NCBI GenBank assembly: GCA_019689955.1
Contig: JADGGM010000275.1
Span: forward strand, 1-5,186
Length of the DNA: 5,186 bases
DNA from: Gemmatimonadaceae bacterium
Lineage (GTDB): Bacteria > Gemmatimonadota > Gemmatimonadetes > Gemmatimonadales > Gemmatimonadaceae
Direction of reading: 5' to 3'
The notes beneath the pieces were generated by a model. It searched no databases, was not told where the DNA came from, and was given only the letters and a program-made list of their open reading frames with translations. The translations under genes were made by a program, and so were the position numbers. Shown piece after piece: positions 1 through 5,186 of the stretch (positions are counted from its first letter, which is position 1; the number at the start of each line of letters is the position of its first letter).

Positions 1-1611
1 GTCGCGGAGCCCAGCATCGCGCTGGAGATCGAACGCGCGTCGACCGCCACCGAGGAGCACGCAGCGCCGACCCTCGGCGCGCCCTCCGCTGCCGCGCCCG
101 CCGTGGGTGGGGACGACGACTTCCGGATCGAACAGTTGGAGCCCGAGCCGATCGCGCTCAACGTCACGGGAGAGCGCCCGATCGTCACGCCGGAGGACGC
201 GAGCATCGACGTGATCGCGTACGATGACGCGAACCGCCAGCTCCACGCCGAAGCGCCCGGGGGGGCGCAGCCCGTGGTCGATGGCATCGAGCTCGAGCGA
301 ACGGAGTGGACGCTCGACACGCCGACGGCGAGCACGCGCCTCGAAGTGGAGAGCTTCTGGGGCGACGCGTCGTTCGACGCCGGGACCGCGACCCCGACCG
401 CATCGCCGAGCGCCGCCGCGAGCGCGGCCCCCGCGCCGGACATCGACAGCGCGCTCGCGCGGGGCGAAGCCGAGCGCATCATCCGATTCGACGACGAACC
501 CGCCGAGCCCGCGGCGCCGCGCGCAGAGGAGGCGAGCGCGGCGCATCCCAGCGTCGACGCGCTTGCATCGCGCGATGACGACGCGCTCGGGGCAGGGCAG
601 GCGAAGGCGTCGGCGAGCACCGGTGCTCGAGCGGACGATCGCGTCGACGTGCGGTTGGACGTCGATCCGTTCGGCGTCGGGTTCGGGCGGGAGACGGAGC
701 CGCGTCGCGAGCCGATGGTGCATGACGCCCCCCCCGCAGTCGAGCAACGGGAGCCCGTGCCGCCGCAGCCTGCCGGGCTCGCGCCGGCCAGCCTCGGCGT
801 GCGCGACATCGACTCGCTCCTCGCCCTGGAGCACGCGCCGGGCGCGCCCGGGCGTGCCGCGGAGGAGAGGAGCGCGTTCGTCGACGCACCGTCGGCGTCC
901 GCTGCGCGCGATGCCGGCCCGGCGCTGACGTCGCCGGAGACACCGGCGCAGATCACCGATCCACTCGCCGCGCCGGAGGCCGAGCCGGCGCTGTCCCCCG
1001 ATCTCGAGCGCCGCGCCGTCGAGGAGGCGAATGCCGCCGTCGAGGCGCTGTTCCCGGGGGCGCAGAGCTCCGAGCGCGTCTCCCGCCCGATCCCGCGCAC
1101 CGACGCGCTCGACGCGAGCGACGCGTCCGCGCAGGCGCCGGCCACGCGCTCGGTGCCGACGCCGCCGTTCCTCGCCGTCCCTGTCGGTCCCGCCGCGCCC
1201 GCGCCCTCGGCGCCGAGCGATGAGCTGGGCGACGCGCTCGCCTGGCCCGAGCCCGGCGCGCTCCCCGTGCCCCCCGAGCCCGCGCCCGATGCAGGCCAGC
1301 ACGCGCCCGGCGACGGCGAAGTGCTCTCGTCGATCGGCCCCGAGCTGCGGGCCACCGCCGCGCCGCTCGCGACCCGCGCCGGCGATGCGAACGCCCCCGT
1401 CGACGACTTCGCGCCGTGGCCCGTGCTCCCTCCGGGGACCGTGCTCGGCGCCAAGCCGGCCGGCACCGTGGCCGAAGCGCTCGAGCGGATCGCGCGCCGC
1501 ATTCGCGACGGAGAAGTCGTCGTCCCGGCCGACGTCGATCCCGCGGCGAACGAGGCCGGCGCGCTGGCGCTCGTGCTCGCGAGCCTGCTGCGCGGACGCC
1601 CGAGCAGGTGA
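1..1611 (+). CDS. Large acidic Ala/Pro-rich low-complexity protein, function unknown (5' end outside window)
   Basis: The frame is open from base 1 to the TGA at 1609-1611, giving 536 visible residues. A GTG at 103 could serve as a start, but the 34 codons before it have the same Ala/Pro/Glu-rich composition, so the gene probably begins upstream of the window. The protein is dominated by Ala, Pro, Asp, Glu and Arg, has no cysteine and only two lysines, and shows no transmembrane segment or signal peptide in the visible part. Most of it looks intrinsically disordered. Two stretches look more ordered: a short one near window codons 96-122 containing LEVESFWGD, and the C-terminal ~50 residues (codons ~485-536), predicted amphipathic helix (VAEALERIARRIRDGE) followed by an Ala/Leu-rich helix. 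I do not recognise a family; a scaffold or localisation role for the C-terminal module is only a guess. It is followed after 1 nt by the acylphosphatase gene, suggesting co-transcription. Confidence 0.72.
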   Translation, partial: VAEPSIALEIERASTATEEHAAPTLGAPSAAAPAVGGDDDFRIEQLEPEPIALNVTGERPIVTPEDASIDVIAYDDANRQLHAEAPGGAQPVVDGIELERTEWTLDTPTASTRLEVESFWGDASFDAGTATPTASPSAAASAAPAPDIDSALARGEAERIIRFDDEPAEPAAPRAEEASAAHPSVDALASRDDDALGAGQAKASASTGARADDRVDVRLDVDPFGVGFGRETEPRREPMVHDAPPAVEQREPVPPQPAGLAPASLGVRDIDSLLALEHAPGAPGRAAEERSAFVDAPSASAARDAGPALTSPETPAQITDPLAAPEAEPALSPDLERRAVEEANAAVEALFPGAQSSERVSRPIPRTDALDASDASAQAPATRSVPTPPFLAVPVGPAAPAPSAPSDELGDALAWPEPGALPVPPEPAPDAGQHAPGDGEVLSSIGPELRATAAPLATRAGDANAPVDDFAPWPVLPPGTVLGAKPAGTVAEALERIARRIRDGEVVVPADVDPAANEAGALALVLASLLRGRPSR

Positions 1612-1612
1612 G

Positions 1613-1888
1613 ATGGCGCGCGTGCGTGTCGAGGTAAGCGGGGTGGTGCAGGGGGTGGGCTTCCGGTGGTTCGTCCGCGAGACCGCGCAGCGCCTCGGCC
1701 TCGCCGGCTGGGTGCGCAACCGCGACGACGGGTGCGTGGAAGTTGCCGCCGAAGGGGAGGAGCACCAGGTGCGGCAGCTCCTCGCGGCGCTCGAGCGCGG
1801 CCCGCGCGGCGCGCGCGTGGAGCGCGTCACCCATCTGCCGGTCGCCGAGCACGACCCTTTCGATCGACCATTCACCGTGCGCCGCTGA
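1613..1888 (+). CDS. acyP: Acylphosphatase
   Basis: A 91-residue protein, the normal size for this family of small cytosolic alpha/beta enzymes that hydrolyse the carboxyl-phosphate bond of acylphosphates such as acetyl phosphate or 1,3-bisphosphoglycerate. The signature GVVQGVGFRWF lies at residues 10-20 and forms the phosphate-binding loop with the catalytic arginine R18. The second signature, GLAGWVRNRDDGCVEV, spans residues 29-44 and carries the catalytic asparagine N36. The ATG at 1613 places the first beta strand (RVRVEVSG) at the N-terminus as usual; AGG at 1606-1608, overlapping the end of the preceding gene, can serve as ribosome binding site. The open frame extends far upstream as a shadow of the preceding gene, but only the part from 1613 resembles the family. 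The 1-nt gap from the previous gene and 13-nt gap to apt suggest one transcript. The physiological substrate cannot be told from sequence. Confidence 0.95.
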   Translation: MARVRVEVSGVVQGVGFRWFVRETAQRLGLAGWVRNRDDGCVEVAAEGEEHQVRQLLAALERGPRGARVERVTHLPVAEHDPFDRPFTVRR

Positions 1889-1901
1889 GCGCCCGCGACC
1901 C

Positions 1902-2444
1902 ATGGACCACGCCGCCCGAACCGAGTTGGAGCGCGTCCTGCGCGGCGCGATCCGCGACATCCCCGACTTCCCGAAGCCGGGGATCGTCTTCAAGGACATC
2001 ACCCCCGTGCTCCTCGACGCCCCGCTCTTCCACCGCACGACGCAGGCGATGGCCGCGCCGTTCGCGGAGGACGGGATCACGCACGTGGTCGGGATCGAGA
2101 GCCGCGGCTTCATCCTCGGCGCGCCGATCGCGCAGCACCTCGGCGCCGCGTTCGTCCCCGTGCGCAAACCTGGGAAGCTTCCGTCGCTGGTCGAGCGGGT
2201 GCAATACGCGCTCGAGTACGGGCTCGACGCGCTGGAGGTCCACCGCGACGCGCTCCGCGGCGGCAACCGCGTCCTCATCGCCGACGACGTGCTCGCCACC
2301 GGCGGCACCGCGCGCGCGGCGTGCGAGGTGATCGAGCGGCTCGGCGCGCGCGTGGTGGGGTGCACCTTCCTGATGGTCCTCTCGTTCCTCCCGGGCGCCG
2401 CCGCGCTCTCCGGCCGGCGCGTGGAGACGCTCATCACGTACTAG
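1902..2444 (+). CDS. apt: Adenine phosphoribosyltransferase
   Basis: A 180-residue cytosolic purine-salvage enzyme converting adenine and PRPP to AMP and pyrophosphate. Family landmarks are in order: the N-terminal IRDIPDFPKPGIVFKDITP (residues 17-35), GIESRGFILGAPIA (64-77) contacting base and ribose, the RKPGKLP mobile loop (88-94), EYGLDALEVH (105-114), and the PRPP-binding motif VLIADDVLATGGT (124-136) with the paired Asp 128-129 and the TGGT phosphate loop. Length matches typical bacterial Apt. The ATG at 1902 is chosen because homologues begin just before the ELERVLRGAIRDIPDFP region; the open frame reaches back to 1743, but that part overlaps the acylphosphatase gene and is not Apt-like. 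No clear Shine-Dalgarno precedes the ATG, so translation may be coupled to acyP, whose stop is 13 nt upstream. It is probably the last gene of the unit. Confidence 0.97.
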   Translation: MDHAARTELERVLRGAIRDIPDFPKPGIVFKDITPVLLDAPLFHRTTQAMAAPFAEDGITHVVGIESRGFILGAPIAQHLGAAFVPVRKPGKLPSLVERVQYALEYGLDALEVHRDALRGGNRVLIADDVLATGGTARAACEVIERLGARVVGCTFLMVLSFLPGAAALSGRRVETLITY

Positions 2445-2484
2445 GGCGGCAAGGTTCGCTCGGGCAGCGGCGGCGTACGGGGTC

Positions 2485-2508
2485 GCCGTGCCCGGGTCAG
2501 GGCACGGC
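2485..2508 (+). terminator. Perfect 9-bp GC hairpin 40 nt after apt, candidate transcript end
   Basis: GCCGTGCCC (2485-2493) pairs perfectly with GGGCACGGC (2500-2508) across a 6-nt loop, GGGTCA. Its position just past the apt stop fits a terminator or 3'-end stabilising stem for the upstream unit. No T-run follows, so it is not a canonical intrinsic terminator; high-GC bacteria often lack U-tracts, and Rho-dependent ending is equally possible. Confidence 0.5.
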
Positions 2509-2546
2509 CGATCCGGCGGCGCCAGTTATGTCAAAATTTGGGCCCG

Positions 2547-2654
2547 TCAAACGCTCATGGACGGTCGAACGCGCCTGAGCAGTCAGCCTCCCCGAAGCAA
2601 TCGAACGCGATAAATCAGCCCAATGCGCCGAAGCAGCCCGACGCCCTCGGGCTG
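2547..2654. repeat. Degenerate 18-bp tandem repeat, six units
   Basis: Six consecutive 18-nt blocks start at 2547, 2565, 2583, 2601, 2619 and 2637. The approximate consensus is TCGAACGCGCCGAAGCAG. Units 2 to 5 are clearest; units 1 and 6 are more diverged. Read on the + strand in the phase of 2547, the units give SNAHGR, SNAPEQ, SASPKQ, SNAINQ, PNAPKQ, PDALGL, a degenerate hexapeptide; on the minus strand they give variants of CFGAFD interrupted by a stop. No convincing gene contains the array, so it is treated as an intergenic minisatellite, possibly a decayed coding repeat. It is less GC-rich than its surroundings. Confidence 0.6.
2634..2654. other. 8-bp inverted repeat with 5-nt loop inside the last repeat unit
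   Basis: CAGCCCGA (2634-2641) pairs with TCGGGCTG (2647-2654) around the loop CGCCC. It begins at the end of the fifth 18-bp unit and fills the sixth, so the sixth unit may have diverged to form the stem. It lies between convergent genes and may act as a bidirectional transcript end. No T-run is seen on either side. Confidence 0.4.
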
Positions 2655-2694
2655 ACCGCTGCCGCGCGTCTCGCCTTGCCTCGATGTGTCTTGC

Positions 2695-2724
2695 CGCGGC
2701 TGCTACAGTACTTCAGCAGCCGCG
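2695..2724. terminator. Perfect 10-bp hairpin spanning the methyltransferase stop codon
   Basis: CGCGGCTGCT (2695-2704) pairs with AGCAGCCGCG (2715-2724) around a 10-nt loop. The minus-strand methyltransferase stop codon (2713-2715) falls at the loop/stem junction. The position suits a 3'-end structure for that transcript, or a barrier between the convergent apt and methyltransferase transcripts. Neither strand shows a T-run after the stem, so it is not a textbook intrinsic terminator. Confidence 0.5.
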
Positions 2725-3618
2725 CTGTAACCCGTTGGGGTACTTGGAGAGAGCTGGTATCGCCGTTTGTGCCATCGCGAAGTACTCCGGATCGCGCTCC
2801 ACCCCGATGCTCTCGTAGCCGACCGCCTCGGCCGCCGCGAGCGTCGCCCCCGATCCGGCGAACGGGTCGAGCACGATCCCCTCGCCCAGCGGGAGCACGG
2901 CGCGCACGACCTGGCGGAGGAAGGCCTGTGGCTTGAGGCTCGGGTGCGGGGCCAGCGCTCGCTCGGCCGCCCGCGTGGGGGCCGAGGGGATCACGTCGCC
3001 GAAGGGCTTGTCGGGGGAGGGGCGGCGGAAGCCCCCGGTCTTCCAGCGCCGCAGGTTGTCCTGCACCCGCCCCTCGATCGGCTTCCGGAACACCAGCCAC
3101 GGCTCCCACATCGACCGCGGCATCACGCTCACCTCCGCGAACCCCTCGTGCGCCGCTTTGGGGCGGTCGCCGCCGCGCATGGTCATCACGAGCCGGACGA
3201 TCTCCCCTCGGCGCTCGAGCCCCGCGCGCGCGATCGCCGCGGCCACGACGGGGGAGAGGAGCGGGTTCGCCGCCACGAGCACGTGCGCCCCGGGGACGAG
3301 CACCGGGGCCAGCACTTCCGCCCACGCCGCGATGAACGCCTCCAGCACCTGCAGGTCGCGCGGGCGGAGCGTCGTGAAGCGCGGGAGGGGGGAGCGCGGC
3401 TTCCCGTCGAAGGCCGGGGGGATGCGCCACACGCCGCCGCGCCCGGAGCGGAGCTTGGCCTGCTGCTCCGGCGTGTACTCGAACAGCCCGTAGGGCGGGT
3501 CCGTCACCACCGCGTGCACGCTCGCCGGCGCGCGCGCGCGCAGCCAGTCGATGCAGTCGGCGTGGACGAGCTGCGCGCGGCCGTGACGGAAGATGGGGAA
3601 GGCGCTCACGCGGCCCAT
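2713..3618 (-). CDS. Beta-class site-specific DNA methyltransferase (probably N6-adenine), apparently solitary
   Basis: A 301-residue AdoMet-dependent DNA amino-methyltransferase. The catalytic motif IV, TDPPYG, is at residues 39-44 and the AdoMet-binding motif I, LDPFAGSGAT, at 250-259, followed by GYESIGVERDPEYF (267-280). HPSLKPQAFLRQVV (225-238) just before motif I is the usual motif X region. Catalytic motif before AdoMet motif, with a variable middle that should hold target recognition (about 55-220), defines the beta group. DPPY favours N6-adenine over N4-cytosine methylation, where SPPY is commoner, but does not prove it. The segments WRIPPAFDG (64-72), RGGDRPKAAHEGF (148-160) and KPFGDVI (204-210) recall a recurring family of stand-alone methylases of about 290 residues. 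The ATG at 3618 has no good Shine-Dalgarno; GTG at codon 4 is an alternative. No endonuclease gene is adjacent: apt converges from one side and a copper oxidase diverges on the other. The recognition site is unknown. Confidence 0.92.
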   Translation of the reverse strand: MGRVSAFPIFRHGRAQLVHADCIDWLRARAPASVHAVVTDPPYGLFEYTPEQQAKLRSGRGGVWRIPPAFDGKPRSPLPRFTTLRPRDLQVLEAFIAAWAEVLAPVLVPGAHVLVAANPLLSPVVAAAIARAGLERRGEIVRLVMTMRGGDRPKAAHEGFAEVSVMPRSMWEPWLVFRKPIEGRVQDNLRRWKTGGFRRPSPDKPFGDVIPSAPTRAAERALAPHPSLKPQAFLRQVVRAVLPLGEGIVLDPFAGSGATLAAAEAVGYESIGVERDPEYFAMAQTAIPALSKYPNGLQRGC

Positions 3619-3806
3619 AGTATCGCCGCGCGCCGCGCCGGGGGAAGAGACGACCGCCGCGCGCGCAACACCCCGGCGTCGGCGTTTCTCCTACGACGTC
3701 GTCGCGCGATTGCCGGAACGAAGTTCCAGCTTTCTCCGACGGGAAATGCATCGGAGCCGAAGCATCTTGCGCATCGAAGGATCCAACTCGCGCTTGGGAG
3801 GATTCC
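3619..3806. promoter_or_regulatory. 188-bp divergent intergenic region with clustered dyads
   Basis: This region separates the minus-strand methyltransferase from the + strand NirK-like gene and must hold at least the promoter of the latter. The half near the oxidase is less GC-rich. Visible dyads are the palindrome ACGACGTCGT (3693-3702), GGAAC-GAA-GTTCC (3715-3727) and CTCCGA (3734-3739) with TCGGAG (3751-3756). On the minus strand, GATACT lies directly before the methyltransferase ATG and resembles a -10 box, but its position would put transcription start inside the annotated gene. No convincing -35/-10 pair can be assigned for the oxidase. GGGAGGA (3796-3802) is its strong Shine-Dalgarno, 4 nt before the ATG. 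Confidence 0.6.
3744..3775 (+). promoter_or_regulatory. Possible operator: GCATC repeats resembling NsrR half-sites
   Basis: AAATGCATC (3744-3752) and AAGCATCTT (3760-3768) both partly match AAATGCATCTT, one arm of the nitric-oxide sensor NsrR operator known from enterobacteria. A third GCATC is at 3771-3775. The two matches are direct repeats 14 bp apart rather than the usual inverted pair, and no NsrR gene is in the window, so this is a weak hypothesis that gains interest only because a NirK-like gene starts about 40 bp downstream. Confidence 0.2.
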
Positions 3807-4847
3807 ATGCAATCCCGTTCGATATTCTCCGCTACCGGCGGCGTCGTCGCGCTCGGGGCCGCGCTGGTCGGGCTCGTCGCCGCGCGCAACGCCGACCGGA
3901 CCGTCGACCGCGTCGACTTCGACCGCGTCGTCCGCTCCACCACGCCGGTGTACGACGCGCGCGTCGCCCCGGCGTCGCCGAGCGCCGTGAAGGTGTTCCG
4001 CATCCCGATCAAGGACGCGACGATCCAGATCGCCGACGGGGTCACGTACCAGGGGTGGACGTTCGGCGGGACGGTGCCCGGCCCGGTGCTCCGCGTCCGC
4101 GTGGGCGACGAGGTGCGCGTCACGGTGGTGAACGAGTCGCCGATGCCGCACTCGATCGACTTCCACGCCGCGCGCATCCCCCCCAACGTCGCCTACCGCA
4201 CGATCGCGCCGCACGACTCGGTCGCCTTCCACTTCACCGCGCGCGATGCCGGCGTGTTCCTCGTGCACTGTGGCACCCCGCCCGTGCTGATGCACATCAT
4301 GCAGGGGATGTACTTCCCGATCATCGTCGACCCGAAGGGCGGGTGGGGGACGAAGGCGGACAAGGAGTTCGTGCTGGTGCAGAGCGAGTTCTACGCGAAG
4401 GCGGGCGACAGCGCCACCGTCCCGGGCGCGGTCGCGGCGCCGCTCGGCCCCGACTGGCAGGCGGCGATGGCCAAGCGTGCGAGCTACGTGGTGTTCAACG
4501 GGCGTGCCTTCCAGTACAAGGCCACGCCGCTCAAGGTCGACGTCGGCGACCGCGTCCGCTTCTTCGTGGTCAACGCAGGGCCGTCGTTCGACAGCGACTT
4601 CCACATCGTCGGCGCGGTGTTCGACCGCGTGTACCCCGACGGCAACGTCGGCCACGCGCTCCAGGGGGTGCAGACGTACACGGTGCCCGCCGGCGGCGGG
4701 GCGGTGTTCGAGACGGTCTTCTCGCCGGACGGGAGCGGGGAGGGGCTCTACCCCTTCGTGACCCACAGCTTCGCCGACGCGGAGAAGGGCGCCGTGGGTA
4801 TCATTCAGGTCGGGACTCCGCGGCAGTTCGCGCAGATGTCGCACTGA
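3807..4847 (+). CDS. Exported two-domain cupredoxin protein, copper nitrite reductase (NirK)-like multicopper oxidase
   Basis: A 346-residue protein, close to NirK length. Residues 11-26 form a hydrophobic segment suggesting a signal peptide or N-terminal anchor, so it should act outside the cytoplasmic membrane. Cupredoxin domain 1 spans about 62-175 and domain 2 about 186-336. Compared from memory with classical NirK, type 1 copper ligands are H115, C155, H163 and M168; type 2 ligands are H120, H154 and, from the neighbouring subunit of a trimer, H320 in VTHSF. The proton-relay pair corresponds to D118 (PHSIDFHAA) and H266 (DFHIVG). The set predicts nitrite reduction to nitric oxide. However, the Cys-His spacing is one residue shorter than classical (HCGTPPVLMH), and FDRVYPDGN follows H266, as in an environmental clade usually annotated only as multicopper oxidase, so the substrate is unproven. 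The start is fixed by GGGAGGA at 3796-3802. A DUF3565 gene follows after 36 nt. There is no fused cytochrome domain. Confidence 0.88.
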   Translation: MQSRSIFSATGGVVALGAALVGLVAARNADRTVDRVDFDRVVRSTTPVYDARVAPASPSAVKVFRIPIKDATIQIADGVTYQGWTFGGTVPGPVLRVRVGDEVRVTVVNESPMPHSIDFHAARIPPNVAYRTIAPHDSVAFHFTARDAGVFLVHCGTPPVLMHIMQGMYFPIIVDPKGGWGTKADKEFVLVQSEFYAKAGDSATVPGAVAAPLGPDWQAAMAKRASYVVFNGRAFQYKATPLKVDVGDRVRFFVVNAGPSFDSDFHIVGAVFDRVYPDGNVGHALQGVQTYTVPAGGGAVFETVFSPDGSGEGLYPFVTHSFADAEKGAVGIIQVGTPRQFAQMSH

Positions 4848-4883
4848 CCGCGATCACCACGCGACTGGAGCATCGAGGGAGCG

Positions 4884-5108
4884 ATGCAACGTGACGAGTG
4901 TGCCGGCCCGGCGATCCCGCAGGCGATCGTCGGCTTTCACCGGGACGAAGAGGGGCATTGGGTGGCGGACCTCGCCTGCGGGCACACGCAGCACGTGCGG
5001 CACGATCCGCCCTGGCAGGTACGCGAGTGGACGCAGACGGCCGAGGGGCGCGCGAGCCGCATCGGCACGCTGCTGGACTGCGTGAAGTGTGTGACGGAGA
5101 GGCGCTGA
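4884..5108 (+). CDS. DUF3565 family small protein, putative metal-binding
   Basis: A 74-residue protein whose core, AIVGFHRDEEGHWVADLACGHTQHVRHDPPW (residues 14-44) followed by TAEGRASRIGTLLDCVKC (52-69), matches the DUF3565 pattern as I know it. Cys and His are arranged as C32-x-H34-x2-H37-x2-H40 and C66-x2-C69, which suggests a bound metal, probably zinc, though this is inferred. No signal peptide or membrane segment is seen, so it is probably cytosolic. The family has no established function. The ATG at 4884 is supported by GAGGGAG at 4875-4881; it gives about 13 residues before the conserved core, longer than many members. The 36-nt gap after the NirK-like gene and lack of an obvious intervening terminator suggest co-transcription, hinting at a role connected with copper or nitrogen-oxide metabolism, which is inference only. 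Confidence 0.88.
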   Translation: MQRDECAGPAIPQAIVGFHRDEEGHWVADLACGHTQHVRHDPPWQVREWTQTAEGRASRIGTLLDCVKCVTERR

Positions 5109-5116
5109 CCGTCCCG

Positions 5117-5153
5117 GCCCCGCGCCGCCGTCGTGCGCCGGCGGGCGCGGGGC
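5117..5153 (+). terminator. Strong 14-bp GC hairpin 8 nt after the DUF3565 gene
   Basis: GCCCCGCGCC (5117-5126) pairs with GGCGCGGGGC (5144-5153), and inside it GCCG (5127-5130) pairs with CGGC (5139-5142) with a single bulged G at 5143 and an 8-nt loop. Its placement immediately after the last gene suggests the end of the oxidase/DUF3565 transcript. No T-run follows; the downstream sequence is almost all G and C. Confidence 0.55.
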
Positions 5154-5186
5154 GCGCGCGGCCCCCCCCGCGCCCGGGCGGCGGGG
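5154..5186. other. Near-pure G/C tract at the window edge
   Basis: These 33 bases contain only G and C, including alternating GC and a run of eight C (5162-5169), then CGCCCGGGCG. No gene is seen; the stretch is cut by the window end, so its context is unknown. The C-run is a place where sequencing errors or replication slippage would be likely. Confidence 0.5.

Noticed and set aside
103..105. GTG as the true start of the first gene
   Set aside because: The same frame is open to base 1 with matching composition, and no clear Shine-Dalgarno is seen before it, so a start upstream of the window is more likely.
953..2437. Long minus-strand open frame of 494 codons opposite acyP and apt
   Set aside because: It is antisense to two certain enzymes, has Arg/Ser/Ala-rich low-complexity translation and no family resemblance; it is a by-product of high GC.
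2528..2578. Small ATG frame of 16 codons starting in the AT-richer patch after apt
   Set aside because: No convincing ribosome binding site and it ends within the repeat array; cannot be supported.
2547..2654. CRISPR array
   Set aside because: Units are contiguous 18-mers without spacers and are too diverged; no cas gene is present.
2538..2936. TTG-started + strand frame of 132 codons containing the hexapeptide repeat
   Set aside because: After the repeat it becomes antisense to the methyltransferase C-terminus, and it has no Shine-Dalgarno or family resemblance. The repeat is kept as a DNA feature.
2767..3990. Plus-strand open frame of 407 codons opposite the methyltransferase
   Set aside because: Arg/His/Gly-rich antisense translation without recognisable domain; it runs across the divergent promoter region into the oxidase gene out of frame.
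2615..4186. Minus-strand open frame of 523 codons overlapping the methyltransferase and part of the oxidase
   Set aside because: It is the methyltransferase read out of frame; the Arg/Gly/Ala-rich product has no motif, while the true frame carries DPPYG and FAGSG.
3606..4844. Minus-strand open frame of 412 codons opposite the NirK-like gene
   Set aside because: His/Arg/Asp/Val-rich mirror of GC-rich codons; the + strand has all copper ligands and a strong ribosome binding site.
3807..4847. Two-domain laccase with a trinuclear copper centre
   Set aside because: Domain 2 lacks the paired HxH motifs needed for a trinuclear site; the single H266 and H320 match the NirK arrangement instead.

Overview
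The window is very GC-rich and densely coding, with strong G/C preference at third codon positions and long meaningless open frames on both strands. This suits a high-GC environmental bacterium. The linked acylphosphatase and adenine phosphoribosyltransferase genes, the Ala/Pro/Asp-rich protein and the NirK-like copper oxidase would fit Gemmatimonadota. That assignment rests on gene style and is tentative; no rRNA or other marker is present.

Left block (1-2444, + strand): the 3' part of a gene for a long, apparently disordered acidic Ala/Pro-rich protein of unknown function. An acylphosphatase starts 1 nt after its stop, and adenine phosphoribosyltransferase (apt) starts 13 nt further on. The spacing suggests one transcription unit. 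A 9-bp hairpin 40 nt after apt may end it.

Centre (2445-3618): a 268-bp gap between convergent genes holds three perfect GC-rich hairpins and a degenerate 18-bp tandem repeat of six units. A minus-strand beta-class DNA methyltransferase follows (DPPY before FAGSG). No restriction endonuclease gene is visible beside it, so it may be solitary.

Right block (3619-5186): a 188-bp divergent intergenic region with several dyads leads into a + strand pair. The first gene encodes an exported two-domain cupredoxin protein of the copper nitrite reductase (NirK) type, with every type 1 and type 2 copper ligand and the catalytic Asp/His pair in place. The second, 36 nt downstream, is a 74-residue DUF3565 protein with a Cys/His pattern that looks metal-binding. 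A 14-bp hairpin 8 nt after it is a likely transcript end. The last ~30 bases are almost pure G/C.

No CRISPR array, transposase, integrase, tRNA or rRNA was found. The points most worth a second look are the NirK-like/DUF3565 pair with its dyad-rich upstream region, the apparently solitary methyltransferase, and the 18-bp minisatellite.
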